A stretch of DNA of 37,720 bases. It comes from Anseongella ginsenosidimutans. Lineage in GTDB: Bacteria > Bacteroidota > Bacteroidia > Sphingobacteriales > Sphingobacteriaceae. This document shows, piece by piece, positions 8,234 to 16,823 of the stretch. The DNA is taken from positions 1 to 37,720 of the forward strand of contig JAJUHF010000014.1 of assembly GCA_029268045.1 (NCBI GenBank). The letters run 5' to 3'. Position 1 is the first letter of the stretch. Each line of letters opens with the position of its first letter. Both the position numbers and the translations under genes were made by a program. The notes under the pieces are model-generated. The model saw only the letters and a list, made by a program, of their open reading frames with translations. It was not told the DNA's origin and did not search any database.

Positions 8234-11001
8234 TCTTCCGGAACAGCCCCGTGACTGCCAAACTGCCTGCGTATGATTTTCCGTTCCTTTTTTTCAACCC
8301 GAAACAGAAGTTCAGCCCTTTCGTTTCCCTCGCGTGTATCGCCGTCTGCCGGATCCCAAACTTCCGACGCGGCGGGGACGGTTTGTTGCTCAGGGGTGGC
8401 CTGATAATTCGCCGGCAGGGTAGACCGGTCTACCAATACAAGGTAATCTCGTCCCAAAGGCAGGACCACTTGGAAGAATCCGGTGTGATCACATGGGACC
8501 AGCCATTGTTCGTGGCTTTCCGGATCCCTCACCAAAATCCGAACGTCCCGTTTGATGACCGTGGCGCCCGAATCGGCCAATTCGATCCGCCCGTTCAAGG
8601 AAAAGCCCTCATGAAGAGGGATCATCAAGGTCTGCGAACTTCCCAGGATAACCTCGTAAAGATTCCGGGTGCCGGTGTAGGATGCTTTGTCGAGCAGCTG
8701 AACCGCGTAGGTATCCCTGGGAACCTTTTTCAGGAGTGCCTCCCCCTGCGCGTCGGTTACAAGACGGACATTTCCGATTTTCATCATTACGCCCGGGACA
8801 GGCGGTTCATCCGGATCGTGCAAACCGTTCTGATTTCGATCCAGAAACGCTTTCACATGCAAATCGTACCGCGCTTCCAGCGGGTTCCCGAAAGTTTTGT
8901 AAACGCTTAAATTATGCAGAAAGAACCGGTTGCCATTGATTCCCCGGTAACCCGCCTCGTAATTGACCTCAAAGGAGCCGACCGTTAGTCGGGGTGCGAT
9001 GAGGATGGTATTGGCCTGATAGTCAAAGATATGATCTTTGTAATGATCTGCGCTCAATTTGACTGAAAAATTACGCACCACAGGAAAGGAGCGATGAACG
9101 CGTGCAAGGAAGAAGTCCCGGGAGTACCCGTTGAGGACATAGTTTGCCTGGTCATAAAAAGTATAGGCCCCTCTGTTTAGGAACAAGGACAGATAGGTAT
9201 CGAAGAAAGCAATATCCATTTCGGTTTGACCCGCGTAGTAAGGGGCATGCAGGTGATCGAGGGGAATGATCCGCGATAACTCCTGTTTCAGGAGAATCCG
9301 GATCCGCGGGGCTGTAAATTGAATGCTTCCCTGGGCGAATACTTCCTGATTCCGGTATTCCCGGTCCCGGTTCAGGTACGGAGCATACAGCCGGTTGCTG
9401 CCCAGTCCGGACTCCAGGCGGTAATTGAAGCGCTTTCCCGCCAGACTGATACCCAGTAAACCCCTGTTGTTTCTGTAATCGCTGGATGCCGTCGGTGGTA
9501 AGGCCCGGTATTCCGGTGTGTACTGCTGCCACAGCAAGGCAGCGTGGTAACTGAACCTGCCCCCGGGAGCATAGGTTGCCATTTGCCGGGAATGGGAGTT
9601 TCCCCGATTAATAAAGGGATAGGAAGAACCCGAATAGCGGTTATCCGAAGAAAGATCCAGATAGCCGATATGCAGTTCGAAATCGGCAAAAGCGCTTAAA
9701 TCGAACACGGTCTTCCCCTGAAACGTTTCGGAAGATACCCCAACCCCCGATTCGAGCGCGGCGGCATTCCCGATCTTCCGCCGATGCCTGGAAAACAACA
9801 TGTTCACACGGGTGTCCAGCAACTGGTCGTCCTGATAAATATATTGAACCGTCGTTTGCCGCGCGTTGCCCTCCATCCGAACCCCCGCCGCAGCGATCGC
9901 CTCCTTCCGGAACCGATACAGCGAGGAGGGTAGCAAGTCGGAATGAGTAAAGGAGCCCTGGAGGAATATATTTTCCCCTACCCTGATCTCCGCGCTGGCT
10001 CCCCGGTTGTACAGACCGGTTTCTTCCCCGTAGTAAATGTCTCCGATGCGGAATGTATTGTTTCCGTTCGTGGTTTCAAACCGGAGCTGATCGGGGATCA
10101 GTCCGTCGGAAGTCGGGTATTTGCGGAGGAAAAACTGGTACAGCATCCGGTAATCTCCGCCAGGGATCGGCATGTTTCCATTGCCCATTAAACTATAATA
10201 GTGCACGTTGTCCCATTGCTCGAAAGTGAGACCCAACGTATTGGGCCTTCCGCCTGAGCGCGGGTAACGCCGCGTGTGCTGGGTGGGTTCGACCCGGATT
10301 AAGCGATAATAGTGGACCTTAGCGGGGTTGACTGGATTGCGCACCGTGAGGTAATACTGCAGTTCATCCAGGTGAGGAGGGATGAAAAGGGCTTCGTTAC
10401 GCCAGACGATCACCGTATCCGTGCCGGGTGCAAGGACCGTGGAGACGGAGGAAACAGCGGAAGGATCGTGGGCGGAGGCCAGTTCAATGAATAAGGGCTC
10501 GGCCTTATTTCCCCGGTTGGAGATTTCAAGTACAATGGAAGCGTCCTGTTTTTCATCACTGAGCAAGAGCTGGTCCTCATACACCTGGCATACGATGCGA
10601 CTGGACAGGGCTACCGGAAGGCTATCGGTGACTGTCTGGGTCCACACGCTGTCGCGCAGCCTTGCTTTGACCAATACACACAGCTGAAAAAGGCTGTCAG
10701 CGCTTCCTCTGGGAACCCGGAGGCGTAGGGGAAAATATTTTGTTTCGCCTGGCCTGAGCGCAAAGGGCTGATTAAAGACGATGCCGCTCACTCCCAACCG
10801 GGTTTCGATGGATTCCAGGGTCACCTCCAGGGGGCTGGGGGACGGGTTGGTAATCCCGATGCGTATCAAGTTCCTTTCGTCCGGTATCAAGGTTTCCGGC
10901 GCCATCAGCTGGATGTCCAGCGGGTACTGCTCTGGTTGTTGACCCGCTACCGGGGAAACAGCAGATAGCAGAATCAGGAATAAAATTTGCAGTCGTTGAA
11001 T
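8230..11001 (-). CDS. Usher-like outer-membrane beta-barrel protein, possible ATT start
   Basis: This protein of about 923 residues is probably an outer-membrane secretion or assembly platform resembling fimbrial ushers. After a signal peptide ending PVAGQQ come two N-terminal Ig-like (CARDB/NEW3-like) domains to about residue 235. A long beta-rich region, about 260-715, looks like a barrel with many alternating aromatic strands. A CNA-B/SdrD-like domain near 717-800 carries DRNQNGLHDPDEPPVPG, and a second Ig-like domain follows. Ushers also have a barrel plus small C-terminal beta-domains, and a chaperone and two pilin candidates flank this gene, so usher is the best reading; a generic barrel remains possible. 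The only in-frame ATGs (11130, 11124, 11112) lie inside the divergent pilin gene and upstream of the predicted promoter. I place the start at an ATT (11001-10999) just before the hydrophobic signal core. Confidence 0.6.
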   Translation of the reverse strand: MQRLQILFLILLSAVSPVAGQQPEQYPLDIQLMAPETLIPDERNLIRIGITNPSPSPLEVTLESIETRLGVSGIVFNQPFALRPGETKYFPLRLRVPRGSADSLFQLCVLVKARLRDSVWTQTVTDSLPVALSSRIVCQVYEDQLLLSDEKQDASIVLEISNRGNKAEPLFIELASAHDPSAVSSVSTVLAPGTDTVIVWRNEALFIPPHLDELQYYLTVRNPVNPAKVHYYRLIRVEPTQHTRRYPRSGGRPNTLGLTFEQWDNVHYYSLMGNGNMPIPGGDYRMLYQFFLRKYPTSDGLIPDQLRFETTNGNNTFRIGDIYYGEETGLYNRGASAEIRVGENIFLQGSFTHSDLLPSSLYRFRKEAIAAAGVRMEGNARQTTVQYIYQDDQLLDTRVNMLFSRHRRKIGNAAALESGVGVSSETFQGKTVFDLSAFADFELHIGYLDLSSDNRYSGSSYPFINRGNSHSRQMATYAPGGRFSYHAALLWQQYTPEYRALPPTASSDYRNNRGLLGISLAGKRFNYRLESGLGSNRLYAPYLNRDREYRNQEVFAQGSIQFTAPRIRILLKQELSRIIPLDHLHAPYYAGQTEMDIAFFDTYLSLFLNRGAYTFYDQANYVLNGYSRDFFLARVHRSFPVVRNFSVKLSADHYKDHIFDYQANTILIAPRLTVGSFEVNYEAGYRGINGNRFFLHNLSVYKTFGNPLEARYDLHVKAFLDRNQNGLHDPDEPPVPGVMMKIGNVRLVTDAQGEALLKKVPRDTYAVQLLDKASYTGTRNLYEVILGSSQTLMIPLHEGFSLNGRIELADSGATVIKRDVRILVRDPESHEQWLVPCDHTGFFQVVLPLGRDYLVLVDRSTLPANYQATPEQQTVPAASEVWDPADGDTREGNERAELLFRVEKKERKIIRRQFGSHGAVPED

Positions 11002-11034
11002 GATTGAAAACTTTTTGTTTTTATGGATGTTGTT

Positions 11035-11065
11035 TAAAGATATTAAGTATCTATCAAAGTAACAA
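11035..11065 (-). promoter_or_regulatory. Promoter of the usher-like gene (TTG-N20-TATCTTTA)
   Basis: On the minus strand a TTG (11065-11063) is followed after exactly 20 bases by TATCTTTA (11042-11035), one mismatch from TANNTTTG. Transcription should begin near 11029. This leaves about 28 A-rich bases before the proposed ATT start at 11001 and excludes the upstream ATG codons. The 68 bases between 11001 and 11070 must also serve the divergent pilin gene, whose own promoter is not clear. Confidence 0.5.
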
Positions 11066-11069
11066 TAAT

Positions 11070-11564
11070 ATGAAAAGGTTAGTATTTGTTCTGCTGGCTT
11101 GTGTGGTTTCATTTTCGGGAACATATGCACAGGTTACAGCCACATCAACCGCCACGATCAACATTGCCAATCTCCTGAGCATTACCTCAAACGTCGATCC
11201 AACTTTTAACATCGATACCGAGGAGGAATTTGCCACTGGAGAAACCTTAACGCTTCCCGGGGCGCTCACCGTGACTTCCACCGCGGACTACGACGTGACG
11301 GTGGCTACCAGTGGTCCGGATTTCACCAATGGCACGGACGGGATCCCGGTTGGCAACGTCACCATCGATGCCACCAATGGGGGCGGAACGGCAGTGGGGG
11401 CGCAGCCTTTATCGGAAACTCCGGTAAATATTCTCGAGGAAGCCAGCGCAGGGCTTAGCCAGGACATTGATCTGACCTACGTGCTTGCCGGAGGAGATCA
11501 TTTGCTGAACGTTCCGGACGGCGCCTACGTAACCACCCTTACCTTTACACTCTCTGTGGACTAG
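11070..11564 (+). CDS. DUF4402-like major pilin candidate
   Basis: This 164-residue secreted protein resembles DUF4402 proteins, small beta-sandwich fimbrial-subunit-like proteins. The ATG at 11070 gives a signal peptide MKRLVFVLLACVVSFSGTYAQ; an upstream TTG at 11004 would add a non-signal-like extension and is rejected. The mature protein starts with an alternating strand (VTATSTATINI), as expected of a donor strand. It then has FNIDTEEEFATG, TADYDVTV, and a C-terminal PDGAYVTTLTFTLSV strand. It has no cysteines in the mature part. It lies between the divergent usher-like gene and a second subunit whose GTG overlaps its stop. Its short single-domain form fits the role of the main shaft subunit; this role is inferred. 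Confidence 0.68.
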   Translation: MKRLVFVLLACVVSFSGTYAQVTATSTATINIANLLSITSNVDPTFNIDTEEEFATGETLTLPGALTVTSTADYDVTVATSGPDFTNGTDGIPVGNVTIDATNGGGTAVGAQPLSETPVNILEEASAGLSQDIDLTYVLAGGDHLLNVPDGAYVTTLTFTLSVD

Positions 11565-12529
11565 TGTCGGGTCAGGTAGGTCGCTTGACAAATGCCCCGC
11601 AGCGGGATGGATGGAAACGGATCGGAGCAGCGGTGTTGATCATCAGCATGGGAGTACTCGGTCAGTCAACGGTATCCCGTGCGCAATTACTGTATACCAT
11701 AACCTCGGAAACGCCAATCGATCTGGTCTTCGATGACATCAGCGATTTTCAGAATGGGGTGTCTTCCGGCCCCAGGACCATTACGATTGTGGCGCTGCTG
11801 ACCTTGATCAGTGATAAGACTGTCGTGGTTGAAACAGCTTCCAACCTGATCAGCGGGCCTGCAACCATTCCTGCAGGCGTGGTCCGGGTCACTTCCTTAA
11901 GTTCGGAGTGGACCAATCACAGTAATTTTCTGAACCCCGCTGCGCCCCAGATGGTCACAAGCGGCATCACCCTGTTCCCGGTTTTGACGGGACGGACCTA
12001 CAATCTGCTTTATCAGGTTCCGGCCAACCCCGCGCTGCTGAACAAGCCCGACGGGGTTTATACCACACAGCTTGGGTATGAATTTTCCGGTTTACTGGGA
12101 AATACGGCAAGTGTTACCCTGAATGTCCACATACAGAATGTGCTCGGAATTACTGCGGGCGGCAATCCCAGCTTTACCATTGATCAGGAAGAGGAATTTG
12201 CAAACGGGATCATCCTGAATCAAACCGGAGGACTTACCGTGAATGCGAGCCAGGACTACGATATCCACGTGAGCGCATCCGGCCCCTTTTCATCTGGAAC
12301 GCAGACCATTCCGGTGAATCATCTGCGCGTTGCGGTGCTGAATGCCGGCGGAACCATCACCGAAGCGGTCCCCCTCAACACCTCGGGAAGTCAGCTTGTA
12401 AACGGAGGCGCCGCCGCCCTACAGAAAGGGCTGAATCTTCGTTACGAACTGGAAGGCGGTCCCCACCTGTTGAACCTGCCGACCGGCTCTTACTCCACTA
12501 ACCTCCTCTATACCATCTCCGCGGATTGA
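11564..12529 (+). CDS. Two-domain DUF4402-like minor pilin or tip adhesin
   Basis: This 321-residue protein begins at a GTG that shares a base with the previous TAG stop (TAGTG), so translation is probably coupled. A TTG at 11585, seven codons in, follows an AGGTAGG stretch and is the alternative start. A signal-like segment ends VSRAQ near residue 40. The C-terminal half, from about residue 178, is homologous to the upstream pilin: FTIDQEEEFANG matches FNIDTEEEFATG, and both end with a G.Y.T.L.YT.S.D strand. The N-terminal half carries its own KPDGVYTTQLGYEFSG strand, so the protein looks like two pilin-fold domains in tandem. In chaperone-usher systems such a form is typical of tip adhesins; this function is inferred. 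No enzymatic motif is visible. Confidence 0.62.
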   Translation: MSGQVGRLTNAPQRDGWKRIGAAVLIISMGVLGQSTVSRAQLLYTITSETPIDLVFDDISDFQNGVSSGPRTITIVALLTLISDKTVVVETASNLISGPATIPAGVVRVTSLSSEWTNHSNFLNPAAPQMVTSGITLFPVLTGRTYNLLYQVPANPALLNKPDGVYTTQLGYEFSGLLGNTASVTLNVHIQNVLGITAGGNPSFTIDQEEEFANGIILNQTGGLTVNASQDYDIHVSASGPFSSGTQTIPVNHLRVAVLNAGGTITEAVPLNTSGSQLVNGGAAALQKGLNLRYELEGGPHLLNLPTGSYSTNLLYTISAD

Positions 12530-12608
12530 TTTTTGCGATCAAAAAACCGATGTTTTTCTGAAATCTTGTAAATTCGATCGTTAAAATCTAACTAAAAATA
12601 AAAACTAT

Positions 12609-14447
12609 ATGTGTGGAATTGTAGCGTACATAGGCGACAGGGAAGCTTATCCTATTTTGATCAAAGGGTTAAAAAGGCTCGAATACCGGGGTTACGACAG
12701 TGCGGGGGTCGCCCTGTTGGATCAAGACGAGTTGCGGGTCTATAAAAAGAAAGGAAAAGTAAGTGACCTGGAAGCTCACGCGCAGGATAAAAACCGGGAA
12801 GGCAACATAGGAATAGGCCATACCCGGTGGGCAACACACGGCGCCCCGACTGACGCCAACGCACATCCTCACACATCGAATGACGGACGGCTAGCCATTA
12901 TCCATAACGGGATCATCGAAAATTACGCTTCGTTGAAAAAGGAGCTGATCAGTAAGGGGCATACCTTTCAAAGCGAAACGGATACCGAAGTGCTCGGGCA
13001 TTTTATAGAAGAGATCAGAAAAAGCAATCAGTGTTCCCTGGAGGAAGCCGTACGGATCGCGCTGAAGAGGGTAGTGGGCGCGTACGTGATCGTGATCGCT
13101 TCGAAAGACAATCCCGACACACTCATTGCAGCCCGCAAGGGAAGTCCGCTGGTCATCGGCGTAGGAAAGGATGAACATTTCCTTGCTTCGGATGCCACAC
13201 CCATTGTGGAATACACCAAAAAGGTAATCTACGTAAACGACCACGAAATCGCCATTATACGGAAGGATGAACTCGTGCTGAAGAACCTCACCAACGAAGA
13301 ACAGACGCCCTATATCCACACGCTGGACGTTCAGCTTGAAGCGATTGAAAAAGGGGGATACGATCATTTCATGATCAAGGAGATCAATGAGCAGCCCGCC
13401 ACCATCCGGGATTGTCTCCGGGGACGGCTTGATGTGGAGGGAGGAAAGATCACCCTGGGCGGAATCCGGGAATATGCCCCGAATCTGAATCAGACCGATC
13501 GCATCATATTCGTTGCCTGCGGCACCTCCTGGCACGCAGGATTGGTGGCCGAATACGTCTTTGAAGAACTATGCCGGGTGCCTGTAGAAGTGGAGTACGC
13601 CTCCGAATTCCGCTACCGGAATCCGGTGATCCGGGAGGGGGATGTGATTTTTGCCGTATCCCAAAGCGGCGAGACCGCCGATACGCTGGTGGCCATCGAA
13701 GATGCCAAGGAGAAAGGCGCGATTATATTCGGGATCTGCAATGTAGTGGGATCGTCCATTCCACGGACTTCCCATGAAGGCGTTTACACCCATGCGGGGC
13801 CGGAAATCGGGGTAGCCAGTACCAAAGCCTTTACCGCGCAACTGGCTGTTCTGAGCCTGATCGCGCTGAAATCGGCCCGCGAACGGGGAACCATCGACGA
13901 ACAACGTTTCCGTGAATTGCTTGCCGAACTGGACCGTATTCCGGGGAAGGTAAAGCAGGCCCTAACCCTGGACGGGCACATCCGCAGGATCGCTGAAAAA
14001 TACAAGGATGCGCGGAGTTTCCTTTTCCTGGGCAGACGGTACGGGTTTCCTGTTGCCCTGGAAGGCGCGCTGAAGCTGAAGGAAATATCCTACATTCATG
14101 CCGAAGGGTATCCGGCGGCTGAAATGAAACACGGTCACATCGCGCTGGTTGATGAAGACCTGCCATCGGTATTTGTGGCCACGCGTGATAGTTCATACGA
14201 GAAGATCGTTTCCAATATCCAGGAGATCAAAGCGCGGGGCGGCAAAGTAATTGCTGTGGTGACCGAAGGAGATGAGGTGATCCCCCAGCTGGCCGATGAT
14301 GTGATTGAGGTGCCCGCAACGGATGAATTACTGATGCCCATGGTATCGGTGATCCCGCTGCAACTGCTTTCCTACCACATCGGAACGATGAAAGGGTACA
14401 ATGTGGATCAGCCAAGAAACCTGGCCAAATCGGTGACTGTTGAATAG
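12609..14447 (+). CDS. glmS: Glutamine-fructose-6-phosphate aminotransferase
   Basis: GlmS (612 residues) makes glucosamine-6-phosphate from fructose-6-phosphate and glutamine, the first step toward UDP-GlcNAc for peptidoglycan and lipopolysaccharide. The start is firm: MCGIVAYIG places the catalytic nucleophile at Cys2. The glutaminase domain shows GYDSAGVA, GHTRWATHG and HNGIIENY. Two SIS sugar-isomerase domains follow, with VACGTSWHAG, SQSGETADT, EIGVASTKAFTAQ and the C-terminal RNLAKSVTVE that reaches the active site. Length matches the family. The upstream gap of 79 bases is AT-rich and holds a near-match -7 box (TAAATTCG, 12569-12576) but no recognisable glmS ribozyme. The DUF4954 gene follows 12 bases later and is likely co-transcribed. 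Confidence 0.97.
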   Translation: MCGIVAYIGDREAYPILIKGLKRLEYRGYDSAGVALLDQDELRVYKKKGKVSDLEAHAQDKNREGNIGIGHTRWATHGAPTDANAHPHTSNDGRLAIIHNGIIENYASLKKELISKGHTFQSETDTEVLGHFIEEIRKSNQCSLEEAVRIALKRVVGAYVIVIASKDNPDTLIAARKGSPLVIGVGKDEHFLASDATPIVEYTKKVIYVNDHEIAIIRKDELVLKNLTNEEQTPYIHTLDVQLEAIEKGGYDHFMIKEINEQPATIRDCLRGRLDVEGGKITLGGIREYAPNLNQTDRIIFVACGTSWHAGLVAEYVFEELCRVPVEVEYASEFRYRNPVIREGDVIFAVSQSGETADTLVAIEDAKEKGAIIFGICNVVGSSIPRTSHEGVYTHAGPEIGVASTKAFTAQLAVLSLIALKSARERGTIDEQRFRELLAELDRIPGKVKQALTLDGHIRRIAEKYKDARSFLFLGRRYGFPVALEGALKLKEISYIHAEGYPAAEMKHGHIALVDEDLPSVFVATRDSSYEKIVSNIQEIKARGGKVIAVVTEGDEVIPQLADDVIEVPATDELLMPMVSVIPLQLLSYHIGTMKGYNVDQPRNLAKSVTVE

Positions 14448-14459
14448 TTTGACGCAAAG

Positions 14460-16694
14460 ATGAACAACATTAAGAAAAAGCCCATAGACCATTTGGGGTA
14501 CGGGTTTATAGAAGGCCGTTTTTTACCCGAAGGGAAAGACGAATATTACCTCCGAGAAGAACAATTCCGTACGGACAAAAAATACCGGAAACTTAAGGCG
14601 CATGAAATTGAGATCCTGGTCAAGAACGAAAACACGTCGGACGACTGGAACCGGGTCCTGGTAACCGATAAGTTCAATCCCAGTTACGTACAGGGATGCA
14701 ACTTTTTCGGCATGATCCGGATTGGCGACCTGGAGCCTTTTTTATTGGAGTACCACGATATTCAACATCCGGTTGGACTTTATAACAGCACCATCATTTC
14801 CTGTGATTTCGGCGACAATGTGGCGGTTGACAATGTGAACCATTTATCCCACTATCAGGTGGGAAACGAGTGCATGTTGTTGAATATCAATGAAATGGTT
14901 ACCAGCAACTATGCCAAATTCGGGAACGGGATAGTCAAGGAAGGAGAAGAGGAACGGGTCCGCATCTGGCTGGAACTGTGTAACGAAAATGGCGGCCGGC
15001 GCATCCTCCCGTTTGAAGGCATGCTGGCCGGGGACGCCTTTCTGTGGACCAAATACCGCGACGATACGCAGCTCATGAACCGGTTTAAGGAATTGGTGGA
15101 TGCGCAAAACGACTCCCGAAGAGGGTTTTACGGGACGGTGGGGGATCGAACCGTGATCAAGAACTGCAAGATCATCAAAGATGTGAAGATCGGGTCGGAT
15201 GCCTACATCAAAGGCGCCAACAAACTGAAGAATCTAACCGTGCACAGCCTGCCTGATGCCCGGACCCAGATCGGGGAGGGCTGCGAATTGGTGAACGGGA
15301 TCATTAACCAGGGATGCCGCGTTTTTTACGGAGTAAAGGCCGTCCGGTTTTTCATGGGTTCCCATTCCAATCTCAAATATGGAGCCCGTCTGATCAACTC
15401 CTATTTGGGTAACAATGCCACCGTGTCCTGCTGCGAGGTGCTGAATTCGCTGATATATCCGGGGCACGAACAGCATCACAATAATTCATTCCTTACAGCC
15501 GCCCGCATTGAAGGACAGTCCAACATGGCCGCCGGCGCGACCATCGGCTCCAATCACAATTCACGCGGGAACGACGGGGAAATTGTAGCCCGAAGAGGTT
15601 TCTGGCCGGGACTCTGTGTAAGCTTAAAGCATAACAGCCGGTTTGCATCCTACTGCCTGATCAACAAGGGGGATTACCTGTACGAACTGGACGTTCCGCT
15701 TCCTTTTTCATTCGTATACAACGACGAATCCACGGCGAAACTGTATCTGATGCCGGCATATTGGTTTATGTACAATGTATATGCCCTGGCCCGGAACGCC
15801 TGGAAGTACCGGACCCGCGACCGGCGCGTCCATAAGCGGCAGCAGATTGAATACGATTATCTGGCGCCCGATACGGTCAATGAGACGTTCGCGGCCATGG
15901 CCTTGCTGGAAAAATGGGTTGGTACCGCATACCTGCAGCAAAAAAAGCAGGCTGTCTCGGACATTCCCGCGGAAAAACTAAGGGGAATCGGAAAGGATCT
16001 TTTGCTGAATAAGGAGGAGGTGGTGAACGGCCTGACGGTGAAAGCCGAAGGCGTGGAAAATTCCAGGAGGGATGTGGTGGTGGTCAAAGCCGTCCCCGCC
16101 TACCGCTGGTATGCCGAAATCGTACACCATTATGCCGTGAGCACTTTGGTGAACCAACTTGCGGCAACGGACCCGGCAGGGCCTTCCGATCAGCATCTTG
16201 CCGACCTGAAAAAAAACTTCCGTTTTACCGAACGGGGGAACTGGCTGAATGTGGGCGGACAGTTGATCCGGGAAGAAGACGTGGAAGCACTCAAAGAAGA
16301 TATCCGGCAGCAACGGATCAAATCCTGGGATGAAATACACAAACGATACCTGGAATTGGGAGCAGCCTATCCGATGGACAAAGCCAATCATGCCTGGCTG
16401 ACCTTGCTGGAAGCGAATGCGATCGGAGAAGAAGAACTTCCTGCTTTGTGGCCTTCCTTTCTGGAGCGAAGCGCGGAAACCATGCAGAAGCTTGCCGATG
16501 GCGCACACGCCTCCCGGGAAAAGGACTACCGGAATCCTTTCCGTAAGATGTTATACGAAAACGAATCGGAAATGGAAGCAGTCATGGGCCGACTGGAAGA
16601 CAACGACTTTGTGAACATGCTCCGGGAAGAAGCCGCGGCATACCGGGAACAAACCGGCCGTCTACTCCAACAAAATAGTTACATCGGACTGTAA
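14460..16694 (+). CDS. DUF4954 left-handed beta-helix protein
   Basis: This 744-residue protein fits the Bacteroidota family DUF4954, whose biochemical role is not established. Residues about 110-420 contain irregular hexapeptide repeats typical of left-handed beta-helix acyl- or nucleotidyl-transferases, for example IKNCKIIKDVKIGSDAYI, GEGCELVNGIIN and NNATVSCCEVLNSLIYPG. A glycine- and histidine-rich patch follows near IGSNHNSRGNDGE. The last 300 residues are helical and charged. It lacks the GlmU pyrophosphorylase signature. Position 12 bases after glmS suggests a link to amino-sugar metabolism, a guess from context only. ATG at 14460 is the sole plausible start. Confidence 0.85.
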   Translation: MNNIKKKPIDHLGYGFIEGRFLPEGKDEYYLREEQFRTDKKYRKLKAHEIEILVKNENTSDDWNRVLVTDKFNPSYVQGCNFFGMIRIGDLEPFLLEYHDIQHPVGLYNSTIISCDFGDNVAVDNVNHLSHYQVGNECMLLNINEMVTSNYAKFGNGIVKEGEEERVRIWLELCNENGGRRILPFEGMLAGDAFLWTKYRDDTQLMNRFKELVDAQNDSRRGFYGTVGDRTVIKNCKIIKDVKIGSDAYIKGANKLKNLTVHSLPDARTQIGEGCELVNGIINQGCRVFYGVKAVRFFMGSHSNLKYGARLINSYLGNNATVSCCEVLNSLIYPGHEQHHNNSFLTAARIEGQSNMAAGATIGSNHNSRGNDGEIVARRGFWPGLCVSLKHNSRFASYCLINKGDYLYELDVPLPFSFVYNDESTAKLYLMPAYWFMYNVYALARNAWKYRTRDRRVHKRQQIEYDYLAPDTVNETFAAMALLEKWVGTAYLQQKKQAVSDIPAEKLRGIGKDLLLNKEEVVNGLTVKAEGVENSRRDVVVVKAVPAYRWYAEIVHHYAVSTLVNQLAATDPAGPSDQHLADLKKNFRFTERGNWLNVGGQLIREEDVEALKEDIRQQRIKSWDEIHKRYLELGAAYPMDKANHAWLTLLEANAIGEEELPALWPSFLERSAETMQKLADGAHASREKDYRNPFRKMLYENESEMEAVMGRLEDNDFVNMLREEAAAYREQTGRLLQQNSYIGL

Positions 16695-16755
16695 TTTATT
16701 CATTTACAGCCTATACTGCCTGGGCGAATTCGTCAATTCATCTTATAACAGAGAT

Positions 16756-16791
16756 GTTACAGCGCTTCCATGTAACCTCTTGTTAATTTTG
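16756..16791 (+). promoter_or_regulatory. Promoter -7 box and inverted repeat before the outer-membrane receptor gene
   Basis: TAATTTTG at 16784-16791 is a full -7 match 32 bases before the next start codon. No TTG lies 20 bases upstream; instead a perfect inverted repeat, GTTACA (16756-16761) and TGTAAC (16771-16776) with a 9-base spacer, occupies the -33 region. A second small one, TAACA-GAGA-TGTTA, overlaps it at 16746-16759. The poor -33 box and the palindrome suggest a regulated promoter with a bound activator or repressor. Confidence 0.4.
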
Positions 16792-16823
16792 CCCTCTAAT
16801 CGACATCGTGTCAAATCAACACC

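Noticed and set aside
8251-8910. 219-residue plus-strand frame inside the usher-like gene
   Set aside because: No family features; the minus-strand frame shows a coherent signal peptide, Ig-like domains and a CNA-B-type motif.
11004-11069. TTG start for the first pilin at 11004
   Set aside because: It gives a non-signal-like N-terminal extension and overlaps the usher promoter; the ATG at 11070 begins a clean signal peptide.
12530-12608. glmS ribozyme or GlcN6P riboswitch before glmS
   Set aside because: Only 79 AT-rich bases are available and none of the ribozyme core pattern is visible; that ribozyme is mainly known from Firmicutes.
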